64,000 nt of DNA, taken from the NCBI RefSeq assembly GCF_052103615.1, contig NZ_JBQEKA010000002.1, forward strand, positions 62,001-126,000. The letters are read 5' to 3'. The stretch is from Kerstersia sp052103615 (GTDB lineage: Bacteria > Pseudomonadota > Gammaproteobacteria > Burkholderiales > Burkholderiaceae_B). The notes under the pieces were generated by a model that was not told the origin of the DNA, made no database searches, and saw only the letters and a list, made by a program, of their open reading frames with translations. Positions 62,476-64,000 of this stretch are shown one piece after another. The stretch's first letter is position 1, and every line of letters starts with the position of its first letter. Position numbers and translations under genes: made by a program.

Positions 62476-63360
62476 ATGAGCTGGAATTTCGCCCTGATAT
62501 TGTTTCTGCTGCTGGTATTGACGGGGGCCGTCAAGATCATCGACCGGGTATGGTTGAGGAAAGCCAGGGCAGCGCGTGCCGAAGCGGAAATCCAGCGTCA
62601 GCTCAAAGAAGGCGTGCTGGACGCGGATTCTGCCGAAGAGCGTTCGCGCGCCTTGCGCAACAAGCTGAACCGCGCGCCCTGGTGGGTGGAATACGCGGTC
62701 AGCTTCTTTCCCGTCATCCTGTTTGTGTTCGTGCTGCGGTCATTCATTGTCGAACCGTTCCGCATTCCTTCCGGATCCATGTTGCCGACGCTGCAATCCG
62801 GCGATCTCATCCTGGTGAACAAATTCAGCTACGGCATCCGTTTGCCGGTGCTGGATCAAAAAATCATTCCCATTGGCGAGCCGCAGCGCGGTGATGTCGT
62901 GGTGTTCCGTTATCCGGTCGAACCGCAGACGGACTACATCAAGCGTATCGTGGGCCTGCCAGGCGATGAAGTTGCGTATATCAACCAGACTTTGCTGATC
63001 AATGGCAAGGTCGTGCCCCATGTGCGCGACGGCGATTATTACGACCCGGAGCGCATGGCTTACGGTGCGCGATATATCGAGACCCTGGGCGAGCGCAAGC
63101 ATGACATTCTGCTCAATGAAAACGCCATGCCGAACCTGAGCCCGATCTGGCGCTTCCCGTACTTCGACCAGTGCCGTTATGGCCGCGAAGGCGTGCGTTG
63201 CATTGTGCCGGAAGGGAATTATTTTGTGTTGGGCGACAACCGCGACAATAGCCTGGATAGCCGCTATTGGGGGTTCGTGCCTGATGAAAACCTGGTTGGC
63301 CGCGCGTTCTTCATCTGGATGAATTTCCGTGAGCCCAGCCGTATCGGCGGATTTAAATAA
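62476..63360 (+). CDS. lepB: Signal peptidase I (LepB)
   Basis: 294 residues. Two N-terminal membrane segments (~3-22 and ~72-90). Catalytic Ser101 in IPSGSMLPT and Lys156 in YIKRIVGLPGDEV; GDNRDNSLDSRYWG is box E. Cleaves signal peptides on the periplasmic face. Start ATG 62476; rnc begins 4 nt after its stop. Confidence 0.97.
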   Translation: MSWNFALILFLLLVLTGAVKIIDRVWLRKARAARAEAEIQRQLKEGVLDADSAEERSRALRNKLNRAPWWVEYAVSFFPVILFVFVLRSFIVEPFRIPSGSMLPTLQSGDLILVNKFSYGIRLPVLDQKIIPIGEPQRGDVVVFRYPVEPQTDYIKRIVGLPGDEVAYINQTLLINGKVVPHVRDGDYYDPERMAYGARYIETLGERKHDILLNENAMPNLSPIWRFPYFDQCRYGREGVRCIVPEGNYFVLGDNRDNSLDSRYWGFVPDENLVGRAFFIWMNFREPSRIGGFK

Positions 63361-63364
63361 GACA

Positions 63365-64000
63365 ATGACCCCTTTGCGTTTGCTGGAACAGCGCATAGAC
63401 CATAAGTTTACGGACGCGGACCTGCTGGACCAGGCCGTGACACACCGCAGTCACAGCGGCAAGCACAACGAGCGCCTGGAATTCCTGGGGGATTCCGTGC
63501 TGAACTTTGTGGTGGCGGATCTGCTGTACCAGCGCTATGAAAAGCTGGATGAGGGCGATTTGTCCCGTATCCGCGCCAATCTGGTCAAGCAGTCCGCGTT
63601 GGCGGATATTGCCCAGACGCTGTCGCTGTCGGAGTTTCTGCGTCTGGGTGAAGGCGAGTTGAAGAGCGGCGGCTACCGCCGTCCCTCGATTCTGGCCGAT
63701 GCGCTCGAAGCCATTTTTGGCGCCGTCTTTCTCGACTCCGGCTTTGATGAAGCGCGCCGGGTGATCCGGCGTCTGTACGAACCTGTGCTGGAAAGCGTGG
63801 ACCCGCATACCTTGGGCAAGGACGCCAAGACCTTGCTGCAGGAATTCCTGCAGGGCCGAAAATTGCCGCTGCCGGTATATACCGTGCTGGCCATTCACGG
63901 CGCGGCGCACGACCAGCAGTTCGAGCTGCAGTGCGCCATCGCGTCCTTGAATATTCATGTCACCGCCGCTGGCGGCAGCCGCCGGGCGGCCGAGCAAATT
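63365..64000 (+). CDS. rnc: Ribonuclease III, 3' truncated by window edge
   Basis: 212 codons visible, still open at the last base. Signature ERLEFLGDSVLNFVVADLL with Glu39/Asp43, and the second metal site SILADALEAIFGAVFLD with Asp112/Glu115. The dsRNA-binding domain begins near residue 155 (DAKTLLQEFLQGRKLPLPVYTV) and continues beyond the window. Processes rRNA and double-stranded RNA. lepA-lepB-rnc is the conserved order; era is expected next. Confidence 0.97.
   Translation, partial: MTPLRLLEQRIDHKFTDADLLDQAVTHRSHSGKHNERLEFLGDSVLNFVVADLLYQRYEKLDEGDLSRIRANLVKQSALADIAQTLSLSEFLRLGEGELKSGGYRRPSILADALEAIFGAVFLDSGFDEARRVIRRLYEPVLESVDPHTLGKDAKTLLQEFLQGRKLPLPVYTVLAIHGAAHDQQFELQCAIASLNIHVTAAGGSRRAAEQI

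Overview
The window is 64 kb of one GC-rich bacterial chromosome with a single 100-N scaffold gap. Gene content and order (smc-zipA-ligA, fdxA-fpr-rsxB-nth, trpB-trpA-accD, rne/rluC, yceD-rpmF-plsX-fab cluster, rpoE-rseA-rseB-degP-lepA-lepB-rnc) are those of Betaproteobacteria, Burkholderiales. PagL, BioMNY and the LivK/amidase set fit the Alcaligenaceae (Bordetella/Achromobacter/Kerstersia-like). Genus is not provable from reading alone.

Layout. 1-7.2 kb: chromosome segregation, division and replication (end of smc, zipA, ligA) and a lemA/TPM-domain triad. 7.3-9.4 kb: a minus-strand operon msrB-yciB-bolA-ppiC. 9.5-11.6 kb: a complete ECF biotin transporter bioMNY. 11.6-12.3 kb: a stand-alone LivF-like ATPase whose Walker A lysine is replaced by arginine. 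12.4-14.9 kb: redox/repair operon fdxA-fpr-rsxB-nth, divergent from pncB with a Fur-like palindrome between them. 15-20 kb: pncB, ridA, mtfA, relA. 20-23.8 kb: an accessory aromatic alcohol/aldehyde module (SDR, ALDH, AraC regulator). 24.1-27.9 kb: trpB-trpA-accD, then pagL. 28.1-32.0 kb: an accessory island of LysR, aldo/keto reductase, CMD-family protein, MFS pump and a decayed second LysR gene, closed by a strong terminator. 32.2-37.8 kb: rne and rluC, then a HAD phosphatase. 37.8-47.2 kb: DMT and BenE transporters, an amidase with a full LivHMGF-K ABC importer, and a divergent LysR regulator. 47.2-49.4 kb: amiD-like lipoprotein, RsmI-like methylase, Maf. 49.4-64 kb: phospholipid/fatty-acid synthesis block, envelope-stress sigma-E module, and lepA-lepB-rnc.

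How the genes fit together. The right third couples membrane-lipid synthesis (plsX, fabHDG, acpP, fabF) to envelope stress sensing (RpoE, RseA, RseB, a Do-like protease) and secretion (LepB). The two LysR-linked accessory regions (28-32 kb and 40-47 kb) each pair a divergent regulator, with a clear dyad near its promoter, with enzymes plus a transporter; they are the most plausible under-described systems here. I found no CRISPR array, no rRNA or tRNA gene, no intact insertion sequence and no prophage. Nothing seen demands an entirely new mechanism.
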